Shown: in pieces, positions 8,252 through 17,900 of the stretch
Layout of the letters: the number at the start of each line of letters is the position of its first letter
How positions within the stretch are numbered: the stretch's first letter is position 1
From: Oleispira sp036960605
Lineage (GTDB): Bacteria > Pseudomonadota > Gammaproteobacteria > Pseudomonadales > Oceanobacteraceae
Direction of reading: 5' to 3'
Assembly: GCA_036960605.1 (NCBI GenBank)
Contig: JBALXI010000003.1
Span: 1 to 64,000, forward strand
Length of the DNA stretch: 64,000 nt
Translations under genes and position numbers: made by a program
Notes under the pieces: model-generated
Seen by the model: the letters and a program-made list of their open reading frames with translations, nothing else
What the model was told of the DNA's origin: nothing
Database searches by the model: none

Positions 8252-9487
8252 TTAAAAATTGTTTTGAATCCAATGTTTTACGCGTGAAAAGAAGTCTAAA
8301 GGCACTTCTTCTCGGTTATTTGTTTTAATTGGGTCATTTTGTTGCATTGCAGCGTACTGCAAGAGGCCAACGGCGGTCGCATAGATAGGATTATTAATCA
8401 CATCAACCAAGCCAGAAACACCAATAGGTTTTGCTAAACGCACCGGCATATGAAAAATTTCTTCTGCCAATTCAACAACACCTTCCATTTTAGAAGTGCC
8501 GCCGGTTAAAACGAGACCCGCTGCCACTAAATCTTCATAACCACTGCGGCGCAATTCAGCCTGAATTAAGGTAAATAATTCATCGTATCTAGGCTCAACA
8601 ACTTCCGCTAAAGCTTGGCGTGACAAATCACGAGACGGGCGCTCACCCACACTCGGAACTTTAATTGTTTCATCTTCTTTTGCTAACTGCGTTAAAGCAC
8701 ACGCGTACTTAATTTTGATATCTTCGGCGTGTTGAGTTGGGGTTCGTAATGCCATCGCAATATCATTAGTCACCTGATCTCCAGCAATAGGAATTACAGC
8801 AGTATGTCGAATCGCACCATCGGTAAAAATGGCAATATCGGTAGTACCACCACCGATATCAACCAAACAAACACCCAGCTCTTTTTCGTCATCGGTTAGC
8901 ACGGCATAGCTCGAGGCGAGCTGCTCTAAAATAATATCATCGGTTTCTAAGCCACAACGTTGCACGCAGCGTTCAATATTTTGTGCGGCATTAACAGCAC
9001 ACGTTACCATGTGAACTTTCGCTTCTAAGCGAACACCCGACATACCAATAGGTTCTTTAATACCTTCTTGAGTATCGATTGAATATTCTTGCGGCAGAAC
9101 ATGCAAAATACGATTTTCGCCATAAAGCTGAACCGCTTTGGCTGCTTCAATAACACGTTCAATATCACCATAAGAAACTTCACGGTCTTTAATCGCAACC
9201 ATGCCATGGGAATTCATTGATTGAATATGGCTACCTGCAATCCCCGCATAAACCGAGTGAATACGACAGCCTGCCATTAATTCAGCTTCTTCCACCGCAC
9301 GCTGAATAGATTGCACCGTGGATTCAATATTCACCACCACGCCTTTTTTCATACCGCGACTAGGATGTGAGCCTAAACCGACAATCTCAACGCCGCCTTC
9401 TTCAGTCATCTCGCCAACAATAGCGACCACTTTAGAGGTACCTATATCCAGTCCAACCAGCATGTTTTTTTGCGGCCCTTGACTCAT
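8252..9487 (-). CDS. ftsA: Cell division actin-like ATPase FtsA
   Basis: Actin-family protein that tethers FtsZ to the membrane and recruits later division proteins. The phosphate-binding motifs are visible: GLDIGTSKVVAIVGE near residue 12 and CLVDIGGGTTDIAIF near 207, with LTGGTSKMEG near 334. The C-terminal amphipathic membrane-targeting helix is present as FFSRVKHWIQNNF. 411 aa is normal. GGAG stands 9 nt before the ATG. It is 10 nt after ftsQ and upstream of ftsZ. Confidence 0.98.
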   Translation of the reverse strand: MSQGPQKNMLVGLDIGTSKVVAIVGEMTEEGGVEIVGLGSHPSRGMKKGVVVNIESTVQSIQRAVEEAELMAGCRIHSVYAGIAGSHIQSMNSHGMVAIKDREVSYGDIERVIEAAKAVQLYGENRILHVLPQEYSIDTQEGIKEPIGMSGVRLEAKVHMVTCAVNAAQNIERCVQRCGLETDDIILEQLASSYAVLTDDEKELGVCLVDIGGGTTDIAIFTDGAIRHTAVIPIAGDQVTNDIAMALRTPTQHAEDIKIKYACALTQLAKEDETIKVPSVGERPSRDLSRQALAEVVEPRYDELFTLIQAELRRSGYEDLVAAGLVLTGGTSKMEGVVELAEEIFHMPVRLAKPIGVSGLVDVINNPIYATAVGLLQYAAMQQNDPIKTNNREEVPLDFFSRVKHWIQNNF

Positions 9488-9497
9488 TCTCTATCTC

Positions 9498-10331
9498 CTA
9501 AACAGGCAGCCATTGAATAGCTGCCCCTTTTCCATATCTAAGATCAACAACTGCTACTTTTTCTTGCGGCAGTATTTTAAGTAATTCTATTAAACGCTCT
9601 AAGCGCTGTTCCAATTGCTGACGACCTAAACGAATCATCCAACCATTTTCTAATTCTACCTGCCAACTGCCGACCGTATTCATCGTCAAACTGACCATCG
9701 CTGCATCGACTGCAGATAAACGCGACTGGAAGCGCTGAAACTGTCGCATCACCTGCTCAGTTTTTTGTTCCGGGCCAAATAGCCTTGGTAATCCTTCAGC
9801 ATCAAAACTGCTGGGTAAAACCAACTCCTCACCTTTCGGATTCAATAAGGTCTGCTGATTCCATACGGCGACTGGAATGTCTTCTTTAAACTTCACCACT
9901 AAGGTTTCTGGCCAAACTTTTTTAACCTGAACACTTTTTATTAATGCCAGCTGCTCTAATTCATATTTGACCTGGCGAACATCAAGCGAGAAAAAGTTCT
10001 GTTCTTTTACCCACAATAACTGTTTCGCTAACTCTTCCGCTTGCCAATAGCGAAACTCACCTTCGATTTCTACCTGTTCAACAGGCCAACCCCAACGCAC
10101 CTGCTGCAAACCCCAACCAGATAATACCAACAAAGTGACCACAAATGCTGACTGCACAAACCATAAAGGCACAACAGATACTAATCGACGAAAAGAAAAC
10201 GGTGCTTTCTTTTCCAATCGAGTCGCCCCTTTATTAGCAGCTGCTCGTATCGGAGAACTCTGCTGAGACGAGCGTTTTTTACGCTTCGTATCCGCAACGT
10301 TCGCCTGGTCCTTCATTGAGCTAACAACCAT
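9498..10331 (-). CDS. ftsQ: Cell division protein FtsQ
   Basis: Bitopic inner-membrane protein linking early and late divisome proteins through FtsB and FtsL. It has a basic cytoplasmic N-terminus of about 50 residues, one membrane segment at about residues 54-75, then a POTRA domain (from VEQVEIEGEFRYW, about 85-155) and a beta domain ending in DLRYGKGAAIQW. 277 aa is typical. It starts 12 nt after the ddlB stop. Its ribosome-binding site is weak, so coupling to ddlB translation is likely. Confidence 0.96.
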   Translation of the reverse strand: MVVSSMKDQANVADTKRKKRSSQQSSPIRAAANKGATRLEKKAPFSFRRLVSVVPLWFVQSAFVVTLLVLSGWGLQQVRWGWPVEQVEIEGEFRYWQAEELAKQLLWVKEQNFFSLDVRQVKYELEQLALIKSVQVKKVWPETLVVKFKEDIPVAVWNQQTLLNPKGEELVLPSSFDAEGLPRLFGPEQKTEQVMRQFQRFQSRLSAVDAAMVSLTMNTVGSWQVELENGWMIRLGRQQLEQRLERLIELLKILPQEKVAVVDLRYGKGAAIQWLPV

Positions 10332-10343
10332 CTTTAATACCTA

Positions 10344-11288
10344 CTAAAGTGTCTGCTGTAAAATTTTCACTACTAACGCAGGGAAAGTTAACCCTCCCGC
10401 CTTAGCTGCCATTGGTACTAGCGAATGATCCGTCATACCCGGTGTCGTATTCACTTCTAATAACCAGAAAGCACCCTCACTATCTTGCATCGCATCAACT
10501 CGACCCCAGCCTTCGCAGCCCACTATTTTAAATGCTTTCAAAGCCATTTTTTGCAATTCACCTTCCGCGTAATCTGGTAAACCAGAAGGTAATAAATACT
10601 GGGTATCATTGGCTTTGTACTTCGCATCAAAATCATAAAAATCATGCGTTGTTACCAACTGTATTGCTGGCAGTGCCTCATCACCTAAAATAGTAACGGT
10701 GAATTCAGGTCCTTCAATATACTGCTCTGCGATCACTAGGTCATCGTGCTGCGAAGCAAAAGCATAGCTATCCGCTAAGCCTTCACTGCTGTGCACTTTA
10801 CGCATGCCAATACTGGAGCCTTCACGCGCGGGTTTTACCATCGCTAAACCCCCTAAGGCTTGCATGATAGAATCCCAGTCACTGTTATCTTCTAAAACAA
10901 ATGCTTTCGGTGTAGCAATTTCACAGGCATCCCAAACTAATTTAGTACGCCATTTATCCATACCTAATGCCGAGGCCATTACACCACTGCCAGTATACGG
11001 TTTATTCAATAATTCTAATAAGCCTTGCATGGTACCATCTTCACCGCCACGGCCATGCAATGCGATAAACGCACGATCAAACGTGGCTTGAGATAATTGT
11101 ACTGCTGCATTTTCACCGATATCAATGCCAAACGCATCGATACCTAATTCCAATAAAGCACTTAATATCGCAGCACCACTATTTAATGAAACAGAGCGCT
11201 CTGCAGAAGTTCCGCCCATTAATACCGCGACTTTTCCCAGCGCTTCTTTTTCACTCACCGTAATTTCATAGCTCACGTTATTTACCAC
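10344..11288 (-). CDS. ddlB: D-alanine--D-alanine ligase
   Basis: ATP-grasp enzyme making D-Ala-D-Ala for the peptidoglycan stem peptide. Recognisable parts: the N-terminal KVAVLMGGTSAERSVSLNSG, VKPAREGSSIGM in the ATP-grasp fold, and the C-terminal EVNTTPGMTDHSLVP metal-binding block. 314 aa is normal for DdlB. The start is a GTG at 11288, inside the last codons of murC (11-nt overlap), implying translational coupling. Confidence 0.97.
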   Translation of the reverse strand: MVNNVSYEITVSEKEALGKVAVLMGGTSAERSVSLNSGAAILSALLELGIDAFGIDIGENAAVQLSQATFDRAFIALHGRGGEDGTMQGLLELLNKPYTGSGVMASALGMDKWRTKLVWDACEIATPKAFVLEDNSDWDSIMQALGGLAMVKPAREGSSIGMRKVHSSEGLADSYAFASQHDDLVIAEQYIEGPEFTVTILGDEALPAIQLVTTHDFYDFDAKYKANDTQYLLPSGLPDYAEGELQKMALKAFKIVGCEGWGRVDAMQDSEGAFWLLEVNTTPGMTDHSLVPMAAKAGGLTFPALVVKILQQTL

Positions 11289-12789
11289 CGTTAACAGCAG
11301 TAGCTTTCATATTTGGGCTATTAGCAACGATATTAACCAATTGCTGAGTTAAGGTAATGGCCAAGCTACCAATATCTCCCGCGCCCTGAGTCAACAATAA
11401 GTCGCCAGGCTTTAATACCTTACTTAATACTTGTGCTATATCTTCATCTCGCTCAACAAAGACAGGATCTATAGCACCGCGCTGACGAATACTGCGACAT
11501 AAAGCACGGCCCTCTGCACCCGCAATCGGCTTTTCTCCGGCTGGATACACATCCATTAATAACAAAACATCAGGCTCTGATAAAACACGCACAAAATCTT
11601 CATACAAATCACGAGTACGGCTATAACGATGAGGCTGAAATAACGCCACCAATCTACGCTCAGGAAAACCCTTACGAATTGCTTCTAAAGTCACTTCCAC
11701 TTCACGTGGGTGATGTCCATAATCATCAACAAAAAGAACACTGCCTTCATTGCCGTCCGTATCAGTACATTCAACTTCTGCACAAACCTGAAAACGACGA
11801 CCAACGCCGGCAAAATTTTCTAATGCGTGAACAATCGATTCATCATCCACTTTCTCATCCGCTGCCACCACGATAGCCGCTAACGCGTTCAATACGTTAT
11901 GCACACCCGGCATCCGCATGCGCACCACTAAATCGGCAGCGCCGTCAGGACGCTTAACTTTAAAGCTGGTAAACAAACCTTCCTGCACAATATCGAAGGC
12001 GCGGAAATCAGCATCGTCACTTAATCCGTAGGTGACAAACTTACGCGCTACTTGCGGTAAAATCTCACGCACATTATCGTCGTCTATACACAGCACTGCC
12101 AAGCCATAGAATGGTAAATTATGTAAAAAATCGATAAAGGTTTGCTTTAACTTACCGAAATCACCGCCATACGTTTCCATATGATCGGCATCAATATTGG
12201 TAACAATCGAAGTCATCGGCTGCAAGTGTAAAAAGGATGCATCACTTTCATCCGCTTCCGCGACTAAATAACGGCTCGCACCTAAACGTGCATTGGTACC
12301 CGAACTGTTTAAGCGACCACCAATTACGTACGTAGGATCCAGTTTCGCTTGCGCCAAAATAGACGTAACCAAACTCGTCGTTGTCGTTTTCCCATGCGTT
12401 CCTGCTACTGCAATACCATGACGAAAACGCATCAACTCAGCCAGCATTTCTGCTCGACGGACGATAGGAATGCGCTTTTCCATCGCATTTTTTATTTCAG
12501 GATTGTTTTGATCGATCGCCGTTGAAACCACAACCACATCGACGTTATCAACATTCTCACTTTGGTGACCCAGAAAAACTTCAGCCCCCATATTAATCAA
12601 ATGCTGAGTTACTGATGATTGACGTAAATCAGAACCACTAATCTGATAACCCTGATTCAATAATACTTCGGCAATACCACACATGCCAACACCACCAATA
12701 CCAATAAAGTGAATGCGTTTAATACGACGCATCTCTGGTATTGCGTAGGCTTCTGCTGGTCCTGAAGTCAGTGGATTCTCGTTAGCCAT
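11278..12789 (-). CDS. murC: UDP-N-acetylmuramate--L-alanine ligase
   Basis: Adds L-Ala to UDP-MurNAc, the first amino-acid ligation of peptidoglycan synthesis, in the cytosol. The Rossmann start IHFIGIGGVGMCGIAEVL and the ATP-binding P-loop AVAGTHGKTTTTSLV mark MurC, and DDYGHHPREV near residue 355 is the Mur ligase C-terminal motif. It is 503 aa. Its ATG overlaps the murG stop by one base (TAATG arrangement), and its own end overlaps ddlB by 11 nt. Confidence 0.98.
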   Translation of the reverse strand: MANENPLTSGPAEAYAIPEMRRIKRIHFIGIGGVGMCGIAEVLLNQGYQISGSDLRQSSVTQHLINMGAEVFLGHQSENVDNVDVVVVSTAIDQNNPEIKNAMEKRIPIVRRAEMLAELMRFRHGIAVAGTHGKTTTTSLVTSILAQAKLDPTYVIGGRLNSSGTNARLGASRYLVAEADESDASFLHLQPMTSIVTNIDADHMETYGGDFGKLKQTFIDFLHNLPFYGLAVLCIDDDNVREILPQVARKFVTYGLSDDADFRAFDIVQEGLFTSFKVKRPDGAADLVVRMRMPGVHNVLNALAAIVVAADEKVDDESIVHALENFAGVGRRFQVCAEVECTDTDGNEGSVLFVDDYGHHPREVEVTLEAIRKGFPERRLVALFQPHRYSRTRDLYEDFVRVLSEPDVLLLMDVYPAGEKPIAGAEGRALCRSIRQRGAIDPVFVERDEDIAQVLSKVLKPGDLLLTQGAGDIGSLAITLTQQLVNIVANSPNMKATAVNGGK

Positions 12790-13964
12790 TAATCGTTCAA
12801 CCTTATTTGTTTTATTACTTGCTCTGTAACAACCTGGGTTGCATCAGCAATCGAAGCGCCTTTAGCCGCAATCGACATATGTTTAATTTGTTCGGTGTGT
12901 TCGCCGTAATTTTTCCAACGACCTGCCAACCACTCAGCAGTCAATTCTGCTTGCTGCTTAATCTCTGCCCCACCCGCATTCACCAATACTTGCGCATTCG
13001 CAGTTTGATGATCATCTACCGCAAAAGGAAAAGGAATGAAAATAGCGGCTTTACCTGCGCATGCAACTTCGGAAACCGTTAATGCGCCTGCACGGCAAAC
13101 GACTAAGTCTGCCCAAGCATAAGCAACCGACATGTCATCAATAAAGGCGACAACCTTAGCTTTGCCTGCTAAACCTTTGTCAGCATACGATTGTTGCACT
13201 GAATCAATATTTTTCTTGCCTACTTGATGCCAAATACTGGGAATAAACTTATCGCTGTCATTCTTTTCCAGCGTCAGCGCTAACGCATCCATCACTGCAT
13301 TATTTAATGCCACCGCACCTAAGCTACCGCCTACAACCAGTATATTTAGTTTGCCAGCTTCTTTTTTGTCATCATTCTTTTCTACGTTCCTGCTTGAATC
13401 ATCACTATTTTCTAAGGCTAATATATTGGCTCGAACAGGATTACCCGTGGTCAAAAGTTTCTCTAATCCTCTAGTCCCTTTAAAGGTATTCGGAAATGCC
13501 TGCATCACAACATTCGACATCGGTTTTAATAAGCGATTCGTCATACCAGGAAAAGCATTTTGCTCATGAATCAATAACGGTATGCCCAATATCTTAGCTG
13601 CCACCCCACCTGGGCCCGTCGCAAAACCACCCAAGCCTAATACGGCACTTGGACGAACAATGCGCATAAACCGCAAAGCCTGATAAATGGCTTTAATTAT
13701 TTTCCAAGGCGCCGCCAATAACGCCAGCTTACCTTTGCCGCGCAAGCCAGTAACATTAATACAGTGCAACGGATAACCAGACTTAGGCACTAGATCAGCT
13801 TCGATGCCCGCTGCTGTTCCTAGCCAGTGTATTTCAAAGCCACGTAGTTTTAATTCATCGGCCACCGCTAATGCAGGAAATACATGCCCACCCGTTCCGC
13901 CAGCCATGACCATAATAGTTTTATTCGTCGACGCTGTTTCATTCGCGAGTATTTTATTTATCAT
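12789..13964 (-). CDS. murG: UDP-GlcNAc--lipid I N-acetylglucosaminyltransferase
   Basis: Membrane-associated glycosyltransferase converting lipid I to lipid II. The N-terminal glycine-rich loop MVMAGGTGGHVFPALAVAD and the C-terminal acceptor/donor motifs (CRAGALTVSE; PFPFAVDDHQTANA) are clear. I selected ATG 13964 (M-I-N-K) over a GTG four codons upstream, since GGAGG lies 6 nt ahead of the ATG; this gives 391 aa. A short polar insertion around residues 190-210 (rich in D, N, K) makes it longer than the usual 355-360 aa. It overlaps the end of ftsW by 11 nt. Confidence 0.97.
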   Translation of the reverse strand: MINKILANETASTNKTIMVMAGGTGGHVFPALAVADELKLRGFEIHWLGTAAGIEADLVPKSGYPLHCINVTGLRGKGKLALLAAPWKIIKAIYQALRFMRIVRPSAVLGLGGFATGPGGVAAKILGIPLLIHEQNAFPGMTNRLLKPMSNVVMQAFPNTFKGTRGLEKLLTTGNPVRANILALENSDDSSRNVEKNDDKKEAGKLNILVVGGSLGAVALNNAVMDALALTLEKNDSDKFIPSIWHQVGKKNIDSVQQSYADKGLAGKAKVVAFIDDMSVAYAWADLVVCRAGALTVSEVACAGKAAIFIPFPFAVDDHQTANAQVLVNAGGAEIKQQAELTAEWLAGRWKNYGEHTEQIKHMSIAAKGASIADATQVVTEQVIKQIRLND

Positions 13965-15351
13965 CACGACCTCCACTTAATTCTTCCACATAAGCATCAA
14001 AGCCAGTGACATATTCATTCATATTTTTTGAATCAGACTCATCGAAATTAATATTATTTTCATCACCTTGATTCACTGGCGACTTCTTACCGCCGATTTT
14101 TTTGGCGGCTCTTTTGCTAACGGAGCCCTTCTTTTGTTTCTTGTCCGCTTTATCGCCAGTAGGAGAATCAAGCTCTATACTGACGCGATAAACCAGCGCC
14201 ACCATCACACAACATATTATTAAACTACTACCGCCATAACTGAAGAAGGGAAGTGTTAAACCCTTAGTCGGTAATAAACCCGTATTCACGCCTAGATTAA
14301 TAATCACCTGCATGCCGAATAAAGTCGCAATACCAAAACTAATAAAGGCACCGTACAAATTGCCCGCTTTCTGTGCTTGCCAACCTATTTTCATGCACTG
14401 TGCTAAAAAGAACGTTAACAAGCCCAATGCAAATAAACCGCCGACTAAGCCAGTTTCTTCAGACCAGATAGCAAAAACAAAATCCGTATGTGCTTCGGGT
14501 AAGTAGAATAATTTCTGCACACTCTCACCTAACCCCGTACCCCATAATTCTCCACGTCCAAAGGCAATTAACGCTTGCGCTAGCTGATAACCAGATCCGT
14601 AAACATAATCAGGATGAAACGGCTGCCAATATGTCGTTAACCGTGCGAGTCGATATTCCTCCGCCGTCACCACCAAATAACCTAAGATCAAAGTCGCGAC
14701 GACTAATATAAAGAACTGCCCTGCTTTTACACCGCCTAAAAACAATAAGACCAAAACAGCGCCCATCAAAACAACCACGGATCCAAAATCAGGCTCCAGT
14801 AGTAACAGAACAACAATCAAACCTAAAATAACTAACGGTTTAATAAAACCAGACCACTGATTTTGCACTTCAGCCTGGCGACGAATCAAGTAGCCAGAGA
14901 TATACAGCACCACGGTTAGCTTAACAATTTCTGAAGGCTGAACTTTCATCAAACCCAAATTCAACCAACGCGCACTGCCATTAACTTCATGCCCAATGCC
15001 TGGAATTAATACTGCCACTAAACCTAGACCACCCAATAGTAACCACAACCAATCCGTTTTTTGCCACCAAGATAATGAGATACGGCTGACCAAAAAGGCA
15101 ACCAAAATACCTAACGCAATATAGACTCCGTGACGGGTAGAAAAATACGCTGCGTTACCGGTATAAGTTTCAGCAATACTGGTAGAGGCGGACATAACCA
15201 TCACCCAGCCCAATGCCATTAGTCCTAACCAGGACCAAACGAGCGCATTCATTTTCACAGCCATTAGCTGAGAAAGATCACCTTTAAGTGCTAATGACTG
15301 CCACCATGACAAGACGGGCAGCGAGCTTTTTTTAGAGACCTCAGCCGTCAT
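13954..15351 (-). CDS. ftsW: Lipid II-polymerising SEDS protein FtsW
   Basis: SEDS-family integral membrane glycosyltransferase that works with FtsI to make septal peptidoglycan. About ten membrane segments occupy residues 30-400. The family signature NTGLLPTKGLTLPFFSYGGS is present near 355-375, and the periplasmic loop with YGSGYQLAQALIAFGRG lies near 250. The C-terminus is unusual: after the last membrane segment there are about 65 highly charged residues (lysine-rich, then acidic), longer than the short tails I know. It overlaps murD by 4 nt (ATGA). Confidence 0.97.
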   Translation of the reverse strand: MTAEVSKKSSLPVLSWWQSLALKGDLSQLMAVKMNALVWSWLGLMALGWVMVMSASTSIAETYTGNAAYFSTRHGVYIALGILVAFLVSRISLSWWQKTDWLWLLLGGLGLVAVLIPGIGHEVNGSARWLNLGLMKVQPSEIVKLTVVLYISGYLIRRQAEVQNQWSGFIKPLVILGLIVVLLLLEPDFGSVVVLMGAVLVLLFLGGVKAGQFFILVVATLILGYLVVTAEEYRLARLTTYWQPFHPDYVYGSGYQLAQALIAFGRGELWGTGLGESVQKLFYLPEAHTDFVFAIWSEETGLVGGLFALGLLTFFLAQCMKIGWQAQKAGNLYGAFISFGIATLFGMQVIINLGVNTGLLPTKGLTLPFFSYGGSSLIICCVMVALVYRVSIELDSPTGDKADKKQKKGSVSKRAAKKIGGKKSPVNQGDENNINFDESDSKNMNEYVTGFDAYVEELSGGRDDK

Positions 15352-16763
15352 GAATTTTTTCTGCCTTGAATCATTTCAGCCACTAATTGCTCAAAGGTTT
15401 CTCCACGATTCACGTAGTTGGTAAATTGATCAAAACTAGCACACGCAGGTGAGAATAAAATCACATCACCCGCGCTAGCAACTTGCTGAGCCTGAACTAA
15501 CGCTTGCGCTAACGTTTCCACAATATCCAGGCTGCAAACGGACTCTAAACGGCTGGCTATTAATTTTGCATCTCGACCAAACAACTGAACTTGCTTAACA
15601 CTTTTTTGACAAGCATCGGCTAAAGGTTCGAAGTCTTGGTCTTTACCCACACCTCCGGCAATTAGAATGATTTTTTTAGAATCTTCACTGGCCAAGCCTT
15701 CTATCGCCGCAAGCGTTGATCCTACGTTGGTACCTTTGGAATCGTTGAAATATTCAATACCCTCGTATTCAGCAACCCACGCACAACGATGTGGTAGTCC
15801 AGTAAAATCAAATAAGGATTGCTGTAATTCATTTCTGCTCACCTTAAAATTCGCAGGTAACGATTCCACCAAAGCAATCGCCGCCAAAGCATTCAACTGA
15901 TTATGACGACCTTTGATTTTCAATTCGGTCACTGGGAAGATTGGCTGCTGCTCAAACATTAAGCTTTCAACCGACAAGCCTGCAGCCGTTTCGACTTGAG
16001 CAATTGAGTATTGATTTTTTGCCGCGACCGGATTGCTAGCCATTTTCAAACCAAAACTTTTCTTCGGCATAGAAGTACTGACTAAAGGCTGAGTCAGCGT
16101 ATCTTCACGGTTCGTTACGATACTGCGACAGCCCTGAAAAACCCGATGCTTCGCTTGATGATAAGCCAGCATGGAATCATAACGATCCATGTGGTCTTCA
16201 CTTAGATTTAAGACACACGCAACTTCAGCGGCTAAATGATGAGTCGTCTCTAACTGAAAACTCGACAGTTCTACAACGTAGCAGTGGTAGTCATCATCGT
16301 TTAATAAAACATCTAGTACAGGAATTCCGATATTGCCACAGACCGCAGGTTTATGGCCGGCTGCCGCTAGAATCTCACCGACCAGGGTTGTGACCGTACT
16401 TTTACCATTCGAACCGGTAATTCCTATCACGGGCTTAGTGACAAATTCTGCAAAGATATCGACATCGCCACGAACGCGACTGCCTTGCTGTCGCGCAAAT
16501 ACAATCGCGGGTTCCGCAATCGCGATACCCGGACTGACGATCAATTCATTGTACTGAGCTAATAACGCTCCATCCAACTTCCCATTAAAAATCTGACATT
16601 GAGAAAACTCAGATTTTATATCCGCTTGATTAGGCAACAACTCTCGGGTATCGCACAAATCAAAAGACAAACCTTTAGCCGTCAAAAAACGCGCACACGA
16701 TAGCCCTGTTTGGCCCATACCGATAATTAAGCGTTTTTGATCCGAAGTAATCAGGTTTGTCAT
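15348..16763 (-). CDS. murD: UDP-N-acetylmuramoyl-L-alanine--D-glutamate ligase
   Basis: Adds D-Glu to UDP-MurNAc-L-Ala. It has the P-loop GITGSNGKSTVTTLV near residue 115, LNLSEDHMDRY near 190, and NDSKGTNVGSTLAAI near 325. 471 aa is slightly long for MurD (about 440). Its start is 52 nt after the mraY stop, one of the larger gaps inside the cluster, and its end overlaps ftsW. Confidence 0.98.
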   Translation of the reverse strand: MTNLITSDQKRLIIGMGQTGLSCARFLTAKGLSFDLCDTRELLPNQADIKSEFSQCQIFNGKLDGALLAQYNELIVSPGIAIAEPAIVFARQQGSRVRGDVDIFAEFVTKPVIGITGSNGKSTVTTLVGEILAAAGHKPAVCGNIGIPVLDVLLNDDDYHCYVVELSSFQLETTHHLAAEVACVLNLSEDHMDRYDSMLAYHQAKHRVFQGCRSIVTNREDTLTQPLVSTSMPKKSFGLKMASNPVAAKNQYSIAQVETAAGLSVESLMFEQQPIFPVTELKIKGRHNQLNALAAIALVESLPANFKVSRNELQQSLFDFTGLPHRCAWVAEYEGIEYFNDSKGTNVGSTLAAIEGLASEDSKKIILIAGGVGKDQDFEPLADACQKSVKQVQLFGRDAKLIASRLESVCSLDIVETLAQALVQAQQVASAGDVILFSPACASFDQFTNYVNRGETFEQLVAEMIQGRKNS

Positions 16764-16815
16764 AATGCTATTATTTCTCGTTTTTCATAATATTCTTTTC
16801 TTAAATCCAACTAAA

Positions 16816-17898
16816 CTAGCGAATCTTTAATGTTGCCAGACCTGCTAAAACAAGTAGCAGAGTAACAATCCAAAAACGCACAATCACTCGAGGCTCAGGC
16901 CAGCCTTTTAGTTCGTAATGATGATGCAAGGGTGCCATTCGGAAAATGCGTTTACCGGTTAACTTAAACGAACCTACTTGCAAAATAACGGATACGGTCT
17001 CAGCAACAAAAATGCCGCCCATAATAAAGAAGACAATCTCTTGGCGTGTAATGATCGCCATCATGCCCAATGCAGCACCCAATGCTAATGAACCCACATC
17101 TCCCATAAATACTTGTGCTGGGTAAGTATTGAACCATAAGAAACCCACACCCGCGCCGACCAAAGCACCACTAAAGACCGCCAACTCGCCGGCGCCAATA
17201 ACATAAGGAATAGAGAGATAATCAGAATAATTAGTATTGCCTGCAAGATAAGCACACAAGCCAAGCGCCGCGCCGACCATCACGGTAGGCAAGATCGCTA
17301 AACCATCAAGGCCATCGGTTAAGTTAACCGCATTACTCGCACCCACAATAACGAAATAGCTCAGAACAATATAAAAAATACCCAACTCGATAATCACATC
17401 TTTAAAGAAAGGAATAATCAAAGAGGTTTCAGCTGAAGTTGGTGCGGTAACGAACAGATACGTACCCGCAATAATAGCCAAAGCCGACTGCCAAAAATAT
17501 TTCCAACGCGCAGGCAGACCGCGTGAATTTTTCTCAACAACTTTACGGTAATCATCGATCCAGCCAATAACACCAAACGCCAAAGTAACCAGCAAGGTTG
17601 CCCAAACGTATTTATTTTCCAAATCGCCCCATAACAAGGTACTGACCGTAATAGACAATAATATCAAAGCACCACCCATAGTCGGTGTGCCGGCTTTGCT
17701 TAAATGAGACTTAGGGCCATCATCACGAATCGTTTGACCAATTTGATATTCGCGTAGTTTACGTATTACTTTTGGACCTAAAAATAAAGCCACTGACAAC
17801 GCGGTTATCACGGCAAATATCGCCCGTAATGATAAGTACTGCACAACCGCAAAACCTGAATGATACTGCGTTAAATAATCGGCTAGCCATAACAACAT
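16816..17898 (-). CDS. mraY: Phospho-N-acetylmuramoyl-pentapeptide transferase
   Basis: Ten-pass inner-membrane enzyme that makes lipid I from UDP-MurNAc-pentapeptide and undecaprenyl phosphate. 360 aa, the standard length. Conserved blocks are visible: the DDGPKSHLSKAGTPTMGG loop, the catalytic aspartates in WIDDYRK, NLTDGLDGLA and NTYPAQVFMGDVGSLALG, and the histidine block MAPLHHHYELKGWPE. It starts 2 nt after the murF stop. Confidence 0.99.
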   Translation of the reverse strand: MLLWLADYLTQYHSGFAVVQYLSLRAIFAVITALSVALFLGPKVIRKLREYQIGQTIRDDGPKSHLSKAGTPTMGGALILLSITVSTLLWGDLENKYVWATLLVTLAFGVIGWIDDYRKVVEKNSRGLPARWKYFWQSALAIIAGTYLFVTAPTSAETSLIIPFFKDVIIELGIFYIVLSYFVIVGASNAVNLTDGLDGLAILPTVMVGAALGLCAYLAGNTNYSDYLSIPYVIGAGELAVFSGALVGAGVGFLWFNTYPAQVFMGDVGSLALGAALGMMAIITRQEIVFFIMGGIFVAETVSVILQVGSFKLTGKRIFRMAPLHHHYELKGWPEPRVIVRFWIVTLLLVLAGLATLKIR

Positions 17899-17900
17899 TT

